Source of the DNA: an uncultured Senegalimassilia sp.
GTDB lineage: Bacteria; Actinomycetota; Coriobacteriia; Coriobacteriales; Eggerthellaceae
NCBI GenBank assembly: GCA_934661765.1
Contig: CAKUJT010000115.1
Span: 1-7,309, forward strand
Direction of reading: 5' to 3'
Length of the DNA stretch: 7,309 nucleotides
In this document: piece by piece, positions 1-6,909 of the stretch
Layout: every line of letters begins with the position of its first letter
Position numbering within the stretch: position 1 is the stretch's first letter
Translations under genes and position numbers: made by a program
The notes under the pieces: model-generated
Database searches by the model: none
The model's input: only the letters and a program-made list of their open reading frames with translations
Told to the model about the DNA's origin: nothing

Positions 1-74
1 TAACGTTCGAAATTGAAGAAGATCCACACAACAACGGCAAGTCGCGTGCTGCCAACGTATGTGTTGTAGGATAA
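1..74 (+). CDS. C-terminal end of a probable cold-shock (CspA-like) protein, partial
   Basis: The gene begins left of the window. The reading frame entering at base 3 gives 23 residues, TFEIEEDPHNNGK followed by SRAANVCVVG, then TAA at 72-74. The pattern of a strand (TFEIEE), a short polar loop (DPHNNGK) and a final AxNV strand matches the last two strands of the bacterial cold-shock domain, which usually ends in a form like VTFDxExGxxGxxAxNV. Such proteins are about 65-70 residues long, cytoplasmic, and bind single-stranded nucleic acid as RNA chaperones. The RNP1 and RNP2 motifs that would prove the family lie outside the window, so the call rests on the tail only. A strong terminator follows 20 bases downstream. 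The gene is on the opposite strand to everything else here and converges on the helicase gene. Confidence 0.55.
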   Translation, partial: TFEIEEDPHNNGKSRAANVCVVG

Positions 75-94
75 GAACTCATGAGAACGGACAG

Positions 95-144
95 CCCCGT
101 ATCTGCAAAGCCGATTTTTTACGGCCTTGCGGCTGCGGGGTTTT
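95..144 (+). terminator. Long hairpin terminator after the cold-shock-like gene
   Basis: The arms 95-113 and 122-140 pair over 19 positions with two mismatches (102/133 and 109/126) and two G-T wobbles. The outer clamp is CCCCG/CGGGG and the inner clamp GCCG/CGGC. The loop is ATTTTTTA. The 3' arm runs straight into TTTTGCTTTG, as expected of an intrinsic terminator. It lies 20 bases after the stop codon at 72-74 and would end that transcript before it collides with the converging helicase transcript. Confidence 0.75.
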
Positions 145-194
145 GCTTTGCAGGAGGATCATTATTACGGATATCGCATTTTCTAGATACCGCA

Positions 195-238
195 TAAAGA
201 AAAACAGAGCTAACATCATTCTCACAATGCCGCTCTGT
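195..238 (-). terminator. Probable terminator of the helicase transcript
   Basis: Read on the minus strand, ACAGAGC (238-232) pairs perfectly with GCTCTGT (210-204). An inner CATT/AATG stem with a GTGAG loop sits inside the 21-base loop. The 3' arm is followed by TTTTTCTTT. It lies about 95 bases past the helicase stop codon. A further perfect dyad, AAAAGTT-A-AACTTTT, directly abuts it at 239-253. On the plus strand that dyad ends in TTTTT, so the pair may work in both directions. Confidence 0.55.
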
Positions 239-285
239 AAAAGTTAAACTTTTTCTATGTGATTAAGATTTTACACTATGTAAAA
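239..285. repeat. Two short perfect inverted repeats between converging genes
   Basis: The first, AAAAGTT/AACTTTT, occupies 239-253 with a single central base. The second, TTTTACA/TGTAAAA around CTA, occupies 269-285. Both lie in the AT-rich gap (75-332) between the two converging genes, together with the two terminators. No reading frame in this gap is convincing. They are most simply accessory terminator or folded 3'-end structures. Confidence 0.4.
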
Positions 286-332
286 CCAATTATCAATTAC
301 TAATTTCAAAAAATCCAAAGGTCCTTTTTTTC

Positions 333-2888
333 TTAACCAATCCCCTCATAATACTCCCTCAGATCCACCCGCATCTGCTCCCGGATCCGTGCAAAATCCT
401 CCTCGGTCAGCTGCTCCCAGAGCGCATGGTGAAACGCGATCAGCCCCAGCTCTTTGGAATAATACAAAAACCGCTTCCGCTCAAACTTCTCAAACGGATT
501 GACTAGCATGCTCCGCCGCATCGCCTTCCGATCTTTCAGATACTCCGCCGTATACGGACACGTCGGCCGATCCACCACAAGCCCGCGCCGAGTCCGATCC
601 TCATAAAATCCAATATACTCATCCAGCACCGCTTCGATGGACGCCTCCCCGATCTCCGACACCTGATCCAAAAGTGCCAGCAAAAACGGCATCTTGTACG
701 ACAGCGAGTAATCCCGTGCCTCTAAAAATTCCCGGAAATCATCATAAATCGTAGAATCATGATGCACCGGGATCTGCAAAGCGCGCCGCGCCTCTTCCGC
801 AGCCTGCGGACTGAACAGGTAAAGCCTCCGGCTGCCGAACGGCATGGAAACCGTCGGCGTAAGCTTTCCAGAACGGATCCAGGAATTGACCGTCCCTGTG
901 CTGACGAAAAACTCCCGCGCCAGCTGCTCCGTGCTGAGATAATCGCCATATTTTTCCTCAAAACTCATCACGTCCACTTCAGAAATCTTCTGGACCTGCT
1001 CACAGATCCCATCCACCTCGATCCACTCGCCACGCATAAACCGCCGCTGGGTAATCGGCACGAACGGCACATACTGCGCATTGTGAAAAATCGAATGCAT
1101 GGAGCACGGCATTGCCATCGCACCATATTCATCCACCACATCTAGGATAAAAACATCAGATTTTTCACTGGTCTTGCGAAGCCCCCTGCCGATCTGCTGC
1201 AGATACAGCACCCTGGATAAGGTCGGACGCGCCATCACCAGGATCCCCAGCTCCGGGTAATCCCAGCCTTCCGAGATCATGCTGCAGACACAGAGAAACC
1301 GGATTTTCTTTGCCTTGAAATCCGCCATGATCTGCTCCGGATGCCGCTCCTGACTGGAATAGGCCGCCGCCGAAATTCCACGCTCTTTGAGCACTCGTGC
1401 CATCTCTTTCGTATGTTTCGTGCTGACGCAAAAAACGATTCCCTGCCGCCTGCCGGCAGCACCTTCTGTAAAATATTCTTCCAGCACATCGCCGATCAGA
1501 TCATTTCGCGACGTGACACGCACGCTCTTTTCCAGATCCGCATTGACATATTCTTTGCCATTGATCCGGACTTTCGAGAGATCCACATTGGTCTCGATCC
1601 GGAACACCCGAGCCGTTGCAACGATCCCCGTTTCCATGGCCTCTTCCAGCGAAAGCTGTGTTTTATACGCCCCGAAAACCGACTCCAGCTTCTTCCGATC
1701 CGGCCGCTGATCCGTCGCTGTGATGCCGATCATAAACCGCGGCTCAAAATGCTGGATCACCCGCTTGAGTACCGGCGCCACCGCATGATGCGCTTCGTCA
1801 ATGACGATGTAATCGTAATGCCGGCTGTCCAGCTTTGCATAATGGCGTGCCATATAGGAAAAAGTCCGGATCTCCATGCCGTCCCGGTACTCCTGCAAAG
1901 CTTCCGCCGCCCGGAGTTCCCAGTCGTCGGTGATCGCCTTGTTGGGCGCGAGGATCAGCACACGGAAATTCTTCGGTGCAAAGGTTCTGATGTCCTCTTC
2001 CACGATCTTGCTCTTGCCGCTGGCTGTCGGAAGAACGACAAGAAAGGTGGTTTTTCCCTCTGCACGTGCCTTTGCGATCTCTTCCAGGCAGTTCTCCTGG
2101 TGCTCGTACAATGCAAAGCCCCTGTCCACCACCAGTCCGTTTGGTGTAAAGCCTTCGCAGCTGCTTCCCAGAAAACTTCGGATATCGTCCTCGATCCGCT
2201 CTTCAAACCGGCAGTCCTCGGTGGAAAAGCGGTACAGCTTGATCCCCCACCGGGCGCAGAGATTCTGCTTGTAAAGCTGCATGCGATACCGCTCCACGCC
2301 GATGATCTGCGGATGATGATAGGTGACCCCGTTCTCTTCAACCGCCACATCACCCTTCGGTGTACGGATCAGATAGTCCAGGAAAAAGCTGCCGCCCTGA
2401 AAGTCCGAAATGCAAAATTCTTTGTTAAGGTATTTCAGGCTGTCCGAGCCGTAGACACTGGCAAAATTCTTCTCAAACAGCATCTCCAGCGGGGAAGCAT
2501 CCGCATTGTCCGACCGGTCTGCCGTATGCAGGAAAATATCCGCCTGCTCCCAGAACTGTTCCGCCAGGGACTGTGGGGAAACATCCGTGCTTTCAGGCAG
2601 CGATTGTACATCTGTATCGCCCGATCCCGCATCGGATTGCTCAACACCAAAAATCTCTGCAGCAGCGTCCAGATCCGTATCCAGGAACCGGTACACTCTC
2701 TCGCAAAGCTTCATGTAATGATTCTGCTTCTCCGTAATCAGCGAATACGGGAACGCCTCCTCCTTCTGCCCGCACCTGCAGATATCGTAATCGACAATGA
2801 GTGCCGTTTCCTCGTATGTATAATATTCAGTTTTGCCGCCGTTGGGATAGGTGCAGGTCTCCCGAAGGCGGAATGAGGTTGGAATCAT
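333..2888 (-). CDS. DEAH-box SF2 helicase fused to a Vsr/DUF559-like nuclease-fold domain and a helix-turn-helix
   Basis: This 851-residue protein is predicted to be a cytoplasmic ATP-driven DNA helicase or translocase. Residues 1-80 are unassigned and 85-110 form an acidic, Ser-rich linker. Residues 130-245 resemble the PD-(D/E)XK fold of Vsr/DUF559 proteins: FLDYL (D171), VAVEENG (E184-E185-N186), then histidines 191-192, R200 and a GIKLYRF strand. The usual catalytic lysine position holds N186. The motor follows: PTASGKS (287-293, Walker A), VIDEAHH (362-368), GITAT (388-392), GIVFC (motif IV), ISEGWD (motif V) and QQIGRGLR (564-571, motif VI). Residues 648-690 look like an excisionase/MerR-type helix-turn-helix (STEQLAREFFVSTGTVNSWI). 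The rest is an unassigned C-terminal domain rich in aromatic and basic residues. AAAGGA lies 12 bases before the ATG, a slightly long spacing. The gene is GC-rich, unlike its upstream neighbours. Such nuclease-helicase fusions occur in restriction, antiphage and repair systems. The helicase call is firm; the biological role is not. Confidence 0.9.
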   Translation of the reverse strand: MIPTSFRLRETCTYPNGGKTEYYTYEETALIVDYDICRCGQKEEAFPYSLITEKQNHYMKLCERVYRFLDTDLDAAAEIFGVEQSDAGSGDTDVQSLPESTDVSPQSLAEQFWEQADIFLHTADRSDNADASPLEMLFEKNFASVYGSDSLKYLNKEFCISDFQGGSFFLDYLIRTPKGDVAVEENGVTYHHPQIIGVERYRMQLYKQNLCARWGIKLYRFSTEDCRFEERIEDDIRSFLGSSCEGFTPNGLVVDRGFALYEHQENCLEEIAKARAEGKTTFLVVLPTASGKSKIVEEDIRTFAPKNFRVLILAPNKAITDDWELRAAEALQEYRDGMEIRTFSYMARHYAKLDSRHYDYIVIDEAHHAVAPVLKRVIQHFEPRFMIGITATDQRPDRKKLESVFGAYKTQLSLEEAMETGIVATARVFRIETNVDLSKVRINGKEYVNADLEKSVRVTSRNDLIGDVLEEYFTEGAAGRRQGIVFCVSTKHTKEMARVLKERGISAAAYSSQERHPEQIMADFKAKKIRFLCVCSMISEGWDYPELGILVMARPTLSRVLYLQQIGRGLRKTSEKSDVFILDVVDEYGAMAMPCSMHSIFHNAQYVPFVPITQRRFMRGEWIEVDGICEQVQKISEVDVMSFEEKYGDYLSTEQLAREFFVSTGTVNSWIRSGKLTPTVSMPFGSRRLYLFSPQAAEEARRALQIPVHHDSTIYDDFREFLEARDYSLSYKMPFLLALLDQVSEIGEASIEAVLDEYIGFYEDRTRRGLVVDRPTCPYTAEYLKDRKAMRRSMLVNPFEKFERKRFLYYSKELGLIAFHHALWEQLTEEDFARIREQMRVDLREYYEGIG

Positions 2889-2981
2889 GGATTTTTAAGT
2901 TCCTTTCTGCGAGAAATCTTGTTGTAAAAACAAAACTTTATTTATTATTTAATACTTGTATAGGCCTTGTTTTTCCCCTGA

Positions 2982-3011
2982 TATCTATGTGCAAATTGAT
3001 TTGTTTTTCAA
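2982..3011 (-). promoter_or_regulatory. Possible promoter for the helicase gene
   Basis: On the minus strand a TTGAAA box (3011-3006) is followed after 18 bases by TAGATA (2987-2982). Transcription would start near 2975, leaving a leader of about 85 bases before the helicase ATG. Matches to such boxes are common in DNA this AT-rich, and the boxes fall inside the possible small reading frame described separately. The call is therefore weak. Confidence 0.3.
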
Positions 3012-3047
3012 ATTGATTTTCTGAACTCTTTTGATTTTCAATTGATC
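2992..3047. repeat. Short direct repeats of CAAATTGATTT
   Basis: CAAATTGATTT occurs exactly at 2992-3002 and 3009-3019, 17 bases apart. A degraded copy, CAATTGATC, sits at 3039-3047. They lie upstream of the helicase gene and overlap the possible promoter. They could be binding-site repeats or simple low-complexity sequence; nothing here decides it. Confidence 0.3.
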
Positions 3048-3070
3048 TTTCACTATGCATTTTATCTATA

Positions 3071-3081
3071 TTTGGTATAAT
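3071..3081 (+). promoter_or_regulatory. Possible extended -10 promoter pointing against the gene pair
   Basis: TTTGGTATAAT gives a perfect TATAAT at 3076-3081 preceded by TGG, the extended -10 form. No good -35 box is present at the right spacing. A transcript from here would run rightwards through the spacer, past the dyad at 3190-3207, and then antisense to the 3' end of the 302-codon gene. No convincing plus-strand gene follows, so a non-coding antisense transcript is the only product I can propose. Confidence 0.3.
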
Positions 3082-3189
3082 ATTTTCACGAATCACCATT
3101 CAGTGATAGTGAGCCTTGTTTGTAATCATAACTTCAACATCGTTTTATTTCATAAGTTTATCTGTAAATGATGCAACAGTTACATAATT

Positions 3190-3207
3190 CATATCAATGT
3201 TGATATG
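3190..3207. repeat. Perfect 18-bp inverted repeat in the AT-rich spacer
   Basis: CATATCAA-TG-TTGATATG has two perfect 8-base arms around a 2-base centre. That is the geometry of an operator for a dimeric regulator rather than an RNA hairpin, which would need a larger loop. It lies about 170 bases past the stop codon of the 302-codon gene and about 110 bases downstream of the possible plus-strand promoter. No poly-U tract follows on either strand. Confidence 0.45.
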
Positions 3208-3379
3208 CTTTTTATTGTAATTTTCAGACTTAATCCTATTATGCATAATATTTTATACTGTGATTTCACGATTATCCAACAAACCGGAAAAATATTTTCC
3301 AATGAAAATCCCGCATCTTTCAAAACTCTGTATGATATTTTCCTCTCAATTGTTATTGCAATTTATAGTCCTTACTTTT

Positions 3380-4288
3380 TTAATAACTATAAAGAATGTT
3401 TGTCAGCTCCGTTCCTGTCAATTTTCCATCAGAATAGTCTTCCCAGAGTTGATCATAATTTTTTTCTTTTACATTTGCTACTAACTTGCCCCCTTCATCA
3501 AAGAGATAATCTTCAAAGCCATAATTTAATTTTTCTACAATGTAATTTAAAAATCGAAATCTCAATTTATCTTCCTGTATTTTTTTGTATAAAATATAAC
3601 TATCTGATAATCCATCTATATCAAATAACCATCCAATATCTTTTAATACACGCAATTTTTTTAATGTGATTTTCGTAGAATGAACCATAAAATCGTATCC
3701 ATCCGAATTATTGGTCATCATAAAAGTTGCTGATAGAGTAGCATCACATTTCCTAAGTTTCTTAAGAATATTTTTAAAATACTTTTTTTTATAACCAAGT
3801 TCTTTGATATCAAATATAATTATCTGATTACGTTGAAGTTCAACATCACTGATTTCTCCATTGTATCCTTTTCTACAAAATATCAACTGGGACTTGTTTT
3901 GCTTTTTTATAAATCCTTTAACTTCACTAACCTTTATTGATGATAAAACTTTTGTTTCATTATTATCATAATCTATACTCAAAGTATATTCCGGCTTTAT
4001 ATATACATAAGCCCTTCCAAAAGCCATAAGACTATATGTAACATGATCAATCACCTGTTCTATGTCATAACTCAAGTCAGACTGACTTCTCTCATTAAAT
4101 AGCTTTGCAATATTACAATCAAAAGGTTCAAAAGTCAAAAATTCTCTCTTCTTATTTTTTCCCCCTAGAACATAAGCATATCCAGAACTTAAATCTCGAA
4201 GAAATCTATATTTATATATATATTCCTCAGACAGACTATATATCCTATTTATTTTTATTCTATTCAGGAAACTAAATATATTAATCAT
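3380..4288 (-). CDS. Soluble protein of unknown function, second gene of a coupled pair
   Basis: This 302-residue protein has no signal peptide and no membrane segment, so it is probably cytoplasmic. I recognise no family and no catalytic motif. It looks like a mixed alpha/beta fold with many Lys, Tyr and Ile. A segment around 74-100 (DIEQVIDHVTYSL then FGRAYVYIKPEY) and one around 155-185 (QIIIFDIKELGYKKKYF) look structured. The lysine-rich stretch 163-178, with KITLKKLRVLK at 206-216, could contact nucleic acid or the membrane; this is speculative. The ATG overlaps the last 8 bases of the upstream gene, and GGAGG sits 9 bases before it, inside that gene's codons for Trp-Glu-Asp. This implies translational coupling and a set ratio with the membrane protein. 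Codon use is strongly AT-biased (many AGA, ATA, AAA). No clear terminator follows. Confidence 0.75.
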   Translation of the reverse strand: MINIFSFLNRIKINRIYSLSEEYIYKYRFLRDLSSGYAYVLGGKNKKREFLTFEPFDCNIAKLFNERSQSDLSYDIEQVIDHVTYSLMAFGRAYVYIKPEYTLSIDYDNNETKVLSSIKVSEVKGFIKKQNKSQLIFCRKGYNGEISDVELQRNQIIIFDIKELGYKKKYFKNILKKLRKCDATLSATFMMTNNSDGYDFMVHSTKITLKKLRVLKDIGWLFDIDGLSDSYILYKKIQEDKLRFRFLNYIVEKLNYGFEDYLFDEGGKLVANVKEKNYDQLWEDYSDGKLTGTELTNILYSY

Positions 4289-6734
4289 TTAGTTTATCCT
4301 CCCATGAATATTTCGTGTGGAATTTTTTGTCATCATCAACAATTAAACCATTAACACAACTCACCCAAAACACTTCTGATGGATCTAATATAAAGCCCCT
4401 CTCCATGAAATCAGGACAAAACGCCTTCAATAATTTACTGTCAGTTTTTAATGTCCATCTATAATGTTTATATTCCGTTTCACAGATACCACTATTTCTG
4501 ATTGCATTTGCAATGCTCTGCTCCCATCCAGTTTCAAGTATATCCCTGCTAGCAGTACCAATCATAAATTCATCTCGAAGTTGAATATACTCTATGAGTT
4601 TCTCTGCCAGACCTGTAAACTTTCCATCCTTCTTTAATGTCTGATCACTACTTTTACATACACACACCTTCCATTCTTCATTCGAATAAAATTCCCCCCA
4701 TAGTATAGCAAGACCACCAATTTGAGCCCATTCAACTATTGGAGAGGTGAACATGTAATATGCATACTCTACTCTATATAGATCCTTGTAATTAATAAAG
4801 TCACTTCTAATATACTCTTGATATAGAAGCATTAATTTCGAAAGATTTTCGAAATCTATATTAAATTGTTTTATGTCGCCACTTATAATAGCCGCTACCG
4901 CATCTTCACATATATGATTATAACATTCTCCCAGAAAATCCGGATATTCTTCTCTGTTTTTCCAATTGTCCAGTGCAAAATGACTTGAAGATTCGCATAA
5001 CAGAGCAGGAACATCTTTTTTCCATTTTCGTACTGTATTCAGAAGCTTATCCAATCTGAATTCATCCCATTTAAGTGCTTTATCTATCTGAAAACTTGTT
5101 AATTCTTCTTTTCGACTTTCAACTATATTTACAAAATCGGTAAGCTTAGATTCACACTCATAAAACCTCGTTATGATGATGCATGCTTCAAAATATAACT
5201 TCTTTTCTAAAAGAATCTTCCCCAAATTAAAAGCCTGCTCCATGCCTTCTCGTACAATATCCAGTAGGGAATTCAAATATGTGTATTCCTCTTTAGCAAT
5301 TTGCTGTTTTATTACCCAATTTGGTGTTATACGCTTGCCCTCTGCTTTGACCTCTGTAATAATTTTTTGATAAAAGTCTATGCTTTGTCTACCACGAATA
5401 CATTCACTTTTCTCTGCATTCTCACCTGAATCAATAGCTTTACTTACTTTTAGTACGATTTTATCCAAATCAAAATTTTTATACACACTACTTGATTTAG
5501 TAATAATGTCTAAGTACAATAACGAAACTATCTCTATTACACCAGCAAATGCAGTTCTTTCGTTACCATCAATATCAGAAGAAATCATTCTTTTTTCTAG
5601 TTCCTGTTTAATCCAATCAACATGTGCAACATAAAAATCAGCTTCTTTACACTCTATAGCAGTTAAACACATTTTTTCAAAAGCAATTATATATGTATAT
5701 ATTGAAGTATAGTCATACTGTCCAAATAGATTCTTTAAGCACGACTTATTAATCGACATAATTTCCTCTTCAAACCACCAAAAATTATGTTCGCTTTTAG
5801 TCCGTAATGAAGTTCCTCTCCTAAGTGCAATTGATGACTCTGTACTACTAGCAAAATGCCATCTTTGGTATTTCGGTTTATCTCGAAACCAAAGTGAAGA
5901 TCTGTCCATATTCTTCTTTCTTACCCAGTACGCCTTGATTATCGCAAGATTATTCAACATAAATTCTGTCATTGTCGAATTATCAGTGAGTTCACTCTTA
6001 TTTATTTTTTCTCCATATTTTTGGATTGATTTCAACAGTGTTATTTGTATTTCTGCAACCTTCTGAAAATGATTTTGAAAATTGGCATCTTCAGAAAACA
6101 ACTTTTGATTTAGCCTTTTTGAAATAATACGATACAAAATACGATTTGAGTCTGCAGCAACTCCATATATATCAGATAATTGATACGCTCTATTACCTGC
6201 TATACTATACGATATTATAACTGCAATAGACCAAAGAATAAAGACAATCACCATTACCCAACTAATTTGAGACTCTACCATTGCAATGAAAATGATTATG
6301 AATCCAAAAATAATATAATCAATAATCCCAGAAATACACTTACGAGTTAATCTGTCATATTGAAAAGCAGTAGCAATATTCCTTGGTGCATTGGCATATC
6401 GTGAAGAATAAATCGATGCAATGTTTGTACAATATAAACCAAAGATAACACCAGCAACACTTATACCACCAATCACCGCAGGTACAAATATGTTTTTATC
6501 AACTATCAGTTCATCCCATATCTTAAGAACTAATGCATCCATCCATAATAGAATCATAATTAATATGTCTATTTTAAGAATTCCCAATAAAGAACTTTTC
6601 AGTACCATTCTTCCGAAAGATCTATATTCAATATTTCCGCCGATAGAATCGATTAGTCTATATAAAACTCTCTTTATATTAAATACAATTTTAAGTATAA
6701 TTTTTCTCAATTTCCAAAATATATTTCTATTCAT
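4281..6734 (-). CDS. Four-pass membrane protein with a large cytoplasmic domain, unknown function
   Basis: From the ATG at 6734 this is 817 residues. The frame opens further up to a TTG at 6776 (831 residues). I prefer the ATG because neither site has a good Shine-Dalgarno and the extra 14 residues add nothing recognisable. After a basic N-terminus there are four hydrophobic segments at about 50-74, 82-107, 134-154 and 158-182. The positive charges before the first, between the second and third (SSRYANAPRNIATAF) and after the fourth put both ends in the cytoplasm. The stretch around SSRY...FQYDR loosely recalls DUF2254 membrane proteins, but I would not assign it. Residues 190-817 form a mostly helical cytoplasmic part of about 630 residues. 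A segment at 279-327 rich in Trp, Arg and Ser stands out. No nuclease, nucleotide-binding or protease motif is evident. Base composition is much lower in G+C than in the helicase. It is first in a pair with the overlapping 302-codon gene. A membrane sensor or effector role is inference. Confidence 0.75.
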   Translation of the reverse strand: MNRNIFWKLRKIILKIVFNIKRVLYRLIDSIGGNIEYRSFGRMVLKSSLLGILKIDILIMILLWMDALVLKIWDELIVDKNIFVPAVIGGISVAGVIFGLYCTNIASIYSSRYANAPRNIATAFQYDRLTRKCISGIIDYIIFGFIIIFIAMVESQISWVMVIVFILWSIAVIISYSIAGNRAYQLSDIYGVAADSNRILYRIISKRLNQKLFSEDANFQNHFQKVAEIQITLLKSIQKYGEKINKSELTDNSTMTEFMLNNLAIIKAYWVRKKNMDRSSLWFRDKPKYQRWHFASSTESSIALRRGTSLRTKSEHNFWWFEEEIMSINKSCLKNLFGQYDYTSIYTYIIAFEKMCLTAIECKEADFYVAHVDWIKQELEKRMISSDIDGNERTAFAGVIEIVSLLYLDIITKSSSVYKNFDLDKIVLKVSKAIDSGENAEKSECIRGRQSIDFYQKIITEVKAEGKRITPNWVIKQQIAKEEYTYLNSLLDIVREGMEQAFNLGKILLEKKLYFEACIIITRFYECESKLTDFVNIVESRKEELTSFQIDKALKWDEFRLDKLLNTVRKWKKDVPALLCESSSHFALDNWKNREEYPDFLGECYNHICEDAVAAIISGDIKQFNIDFENLSKLMLLYQEYIRSDFINYKDLYRVEYAYYMFTSPIVEWAQIGGLAILWGEFYSNEEWKVCVCKSSDQTLKKDGKFTGLAEKLIEYIQLRDEFMIGTASRDILETGWEQSIANAIRNSGICETEYKHYRWTLKTDSKLLKAFCPDFMERGFILDPSEVFWVSCVNGLIVDDDKKFHTKYSWEDKLND

Positions 6735-6848
6735 ATTCCCACATAATGCAACCAACCCAAAACTACAATTCACCAAATTTCTATTGCCATACTATATTTC
6801 TAATCCAATTTTACAAGATGCTACAGGAAGCTTTGTGTAAAATTTCTA

Positions 6849-6909
6849 CAGATATCCTATGGAACACTACGTTTACTGATTTACTTTAAAATTTATTATA
6901 CCATATCTG
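6849..6909. repeat. Imperfect inverted repeat at the gene-pair promoter
   Basis: CAGATATCCTATGG at 6849-6862 is matched in reverse by CCATATCTG at 6901-6909, apart from a few extra bases in the first arm. The right arm overlaps the extended -10 element of the predicted minus-strand promoter, so a protein bound to both arms would cover the start of transcription. The match is imperfect and may be chance. Confidence 0.25.

Larger units (their letters stand above)
2938..3345 (-). pseudogene. Possible decayed small gene: one frame with three internal stops
   Basis: One minus-strand frame from 3345 to the TAA at 2938-2940 holds long open segments interrupted only at 3253-3255 (TAA), 3145-3147 (TAA) and 3100-3102 (TGA). 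The largest segments are 53 residues (ATG at 3099, starting MVIRENIIPNIDK, ending RPIQVLNNK) and 33 residues (ATG at 3246, containing NYVTVASFTDKLMK). The 53-residue segment ends 49 bases before the helicase start and could alternatively be a small intact gene, but I see no good ribosome site before its ATG. I recognise no family. AT-rich spacer DNA can stay open this long by chance, and a second frame is also open for over 50 codons around 3190-3365, so this is a weak call. Confidence 0.22.

Noticed and set aside
59..247. A 62-codon plus-strand frame starting inside the cold-shock-like gene's tail
   Set aside because: It runs through the terminator hairpin, and its product is Cys/Arg-rich with no recognisable pattern.
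1341..2876. A 511-codon open frame on the plus strand, antisense to the helicase
   Set aside because: It is a shadow of the GC-rich helicase gene, whose complete set of SF2 motifs fixes the coding strand. The antisense product shows no family features.
2889..3379. Terminator directly after the 302-codon gene
   Set aside because: AATTG/CAATT about 15 bases past the stop could form only a 5-bp stem and has no following U-tract.
3205..3669. A 154-codon plus-strand frame
   Set aside because: Most of it is antisense to the 302-codon gene, which has a strong ribosome site and coupling to its upstream partner. The plus-strand product is a Leu/Ile/Phe-rich AT artefact with no ribosome site.
3380..4288. 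Portal-like phage protein, from the FGRAYVYIKPEY segment
   Set aside because: The protein is too short for a portal, no other phage structural genes are nearby, and its partner is a membrane protein.
3380..6734. Identity of the pair as the Kiwa defence system (four-pass KwaA plus a KwaB/DUF4868 protein of similar size)
   Set aside because: The numbers of membrane segments and genes are suggestive, but the membrane protein here is far larger than KwaA and I see no DUF4868-like pattern in the 302-residue protein.
6421..6840. A 139-codon plus-strand frame
   Set aside because: It is antisense to the membrane segments of the large pair protein. Its hydrophobicity is a by-product of the complementary codons.
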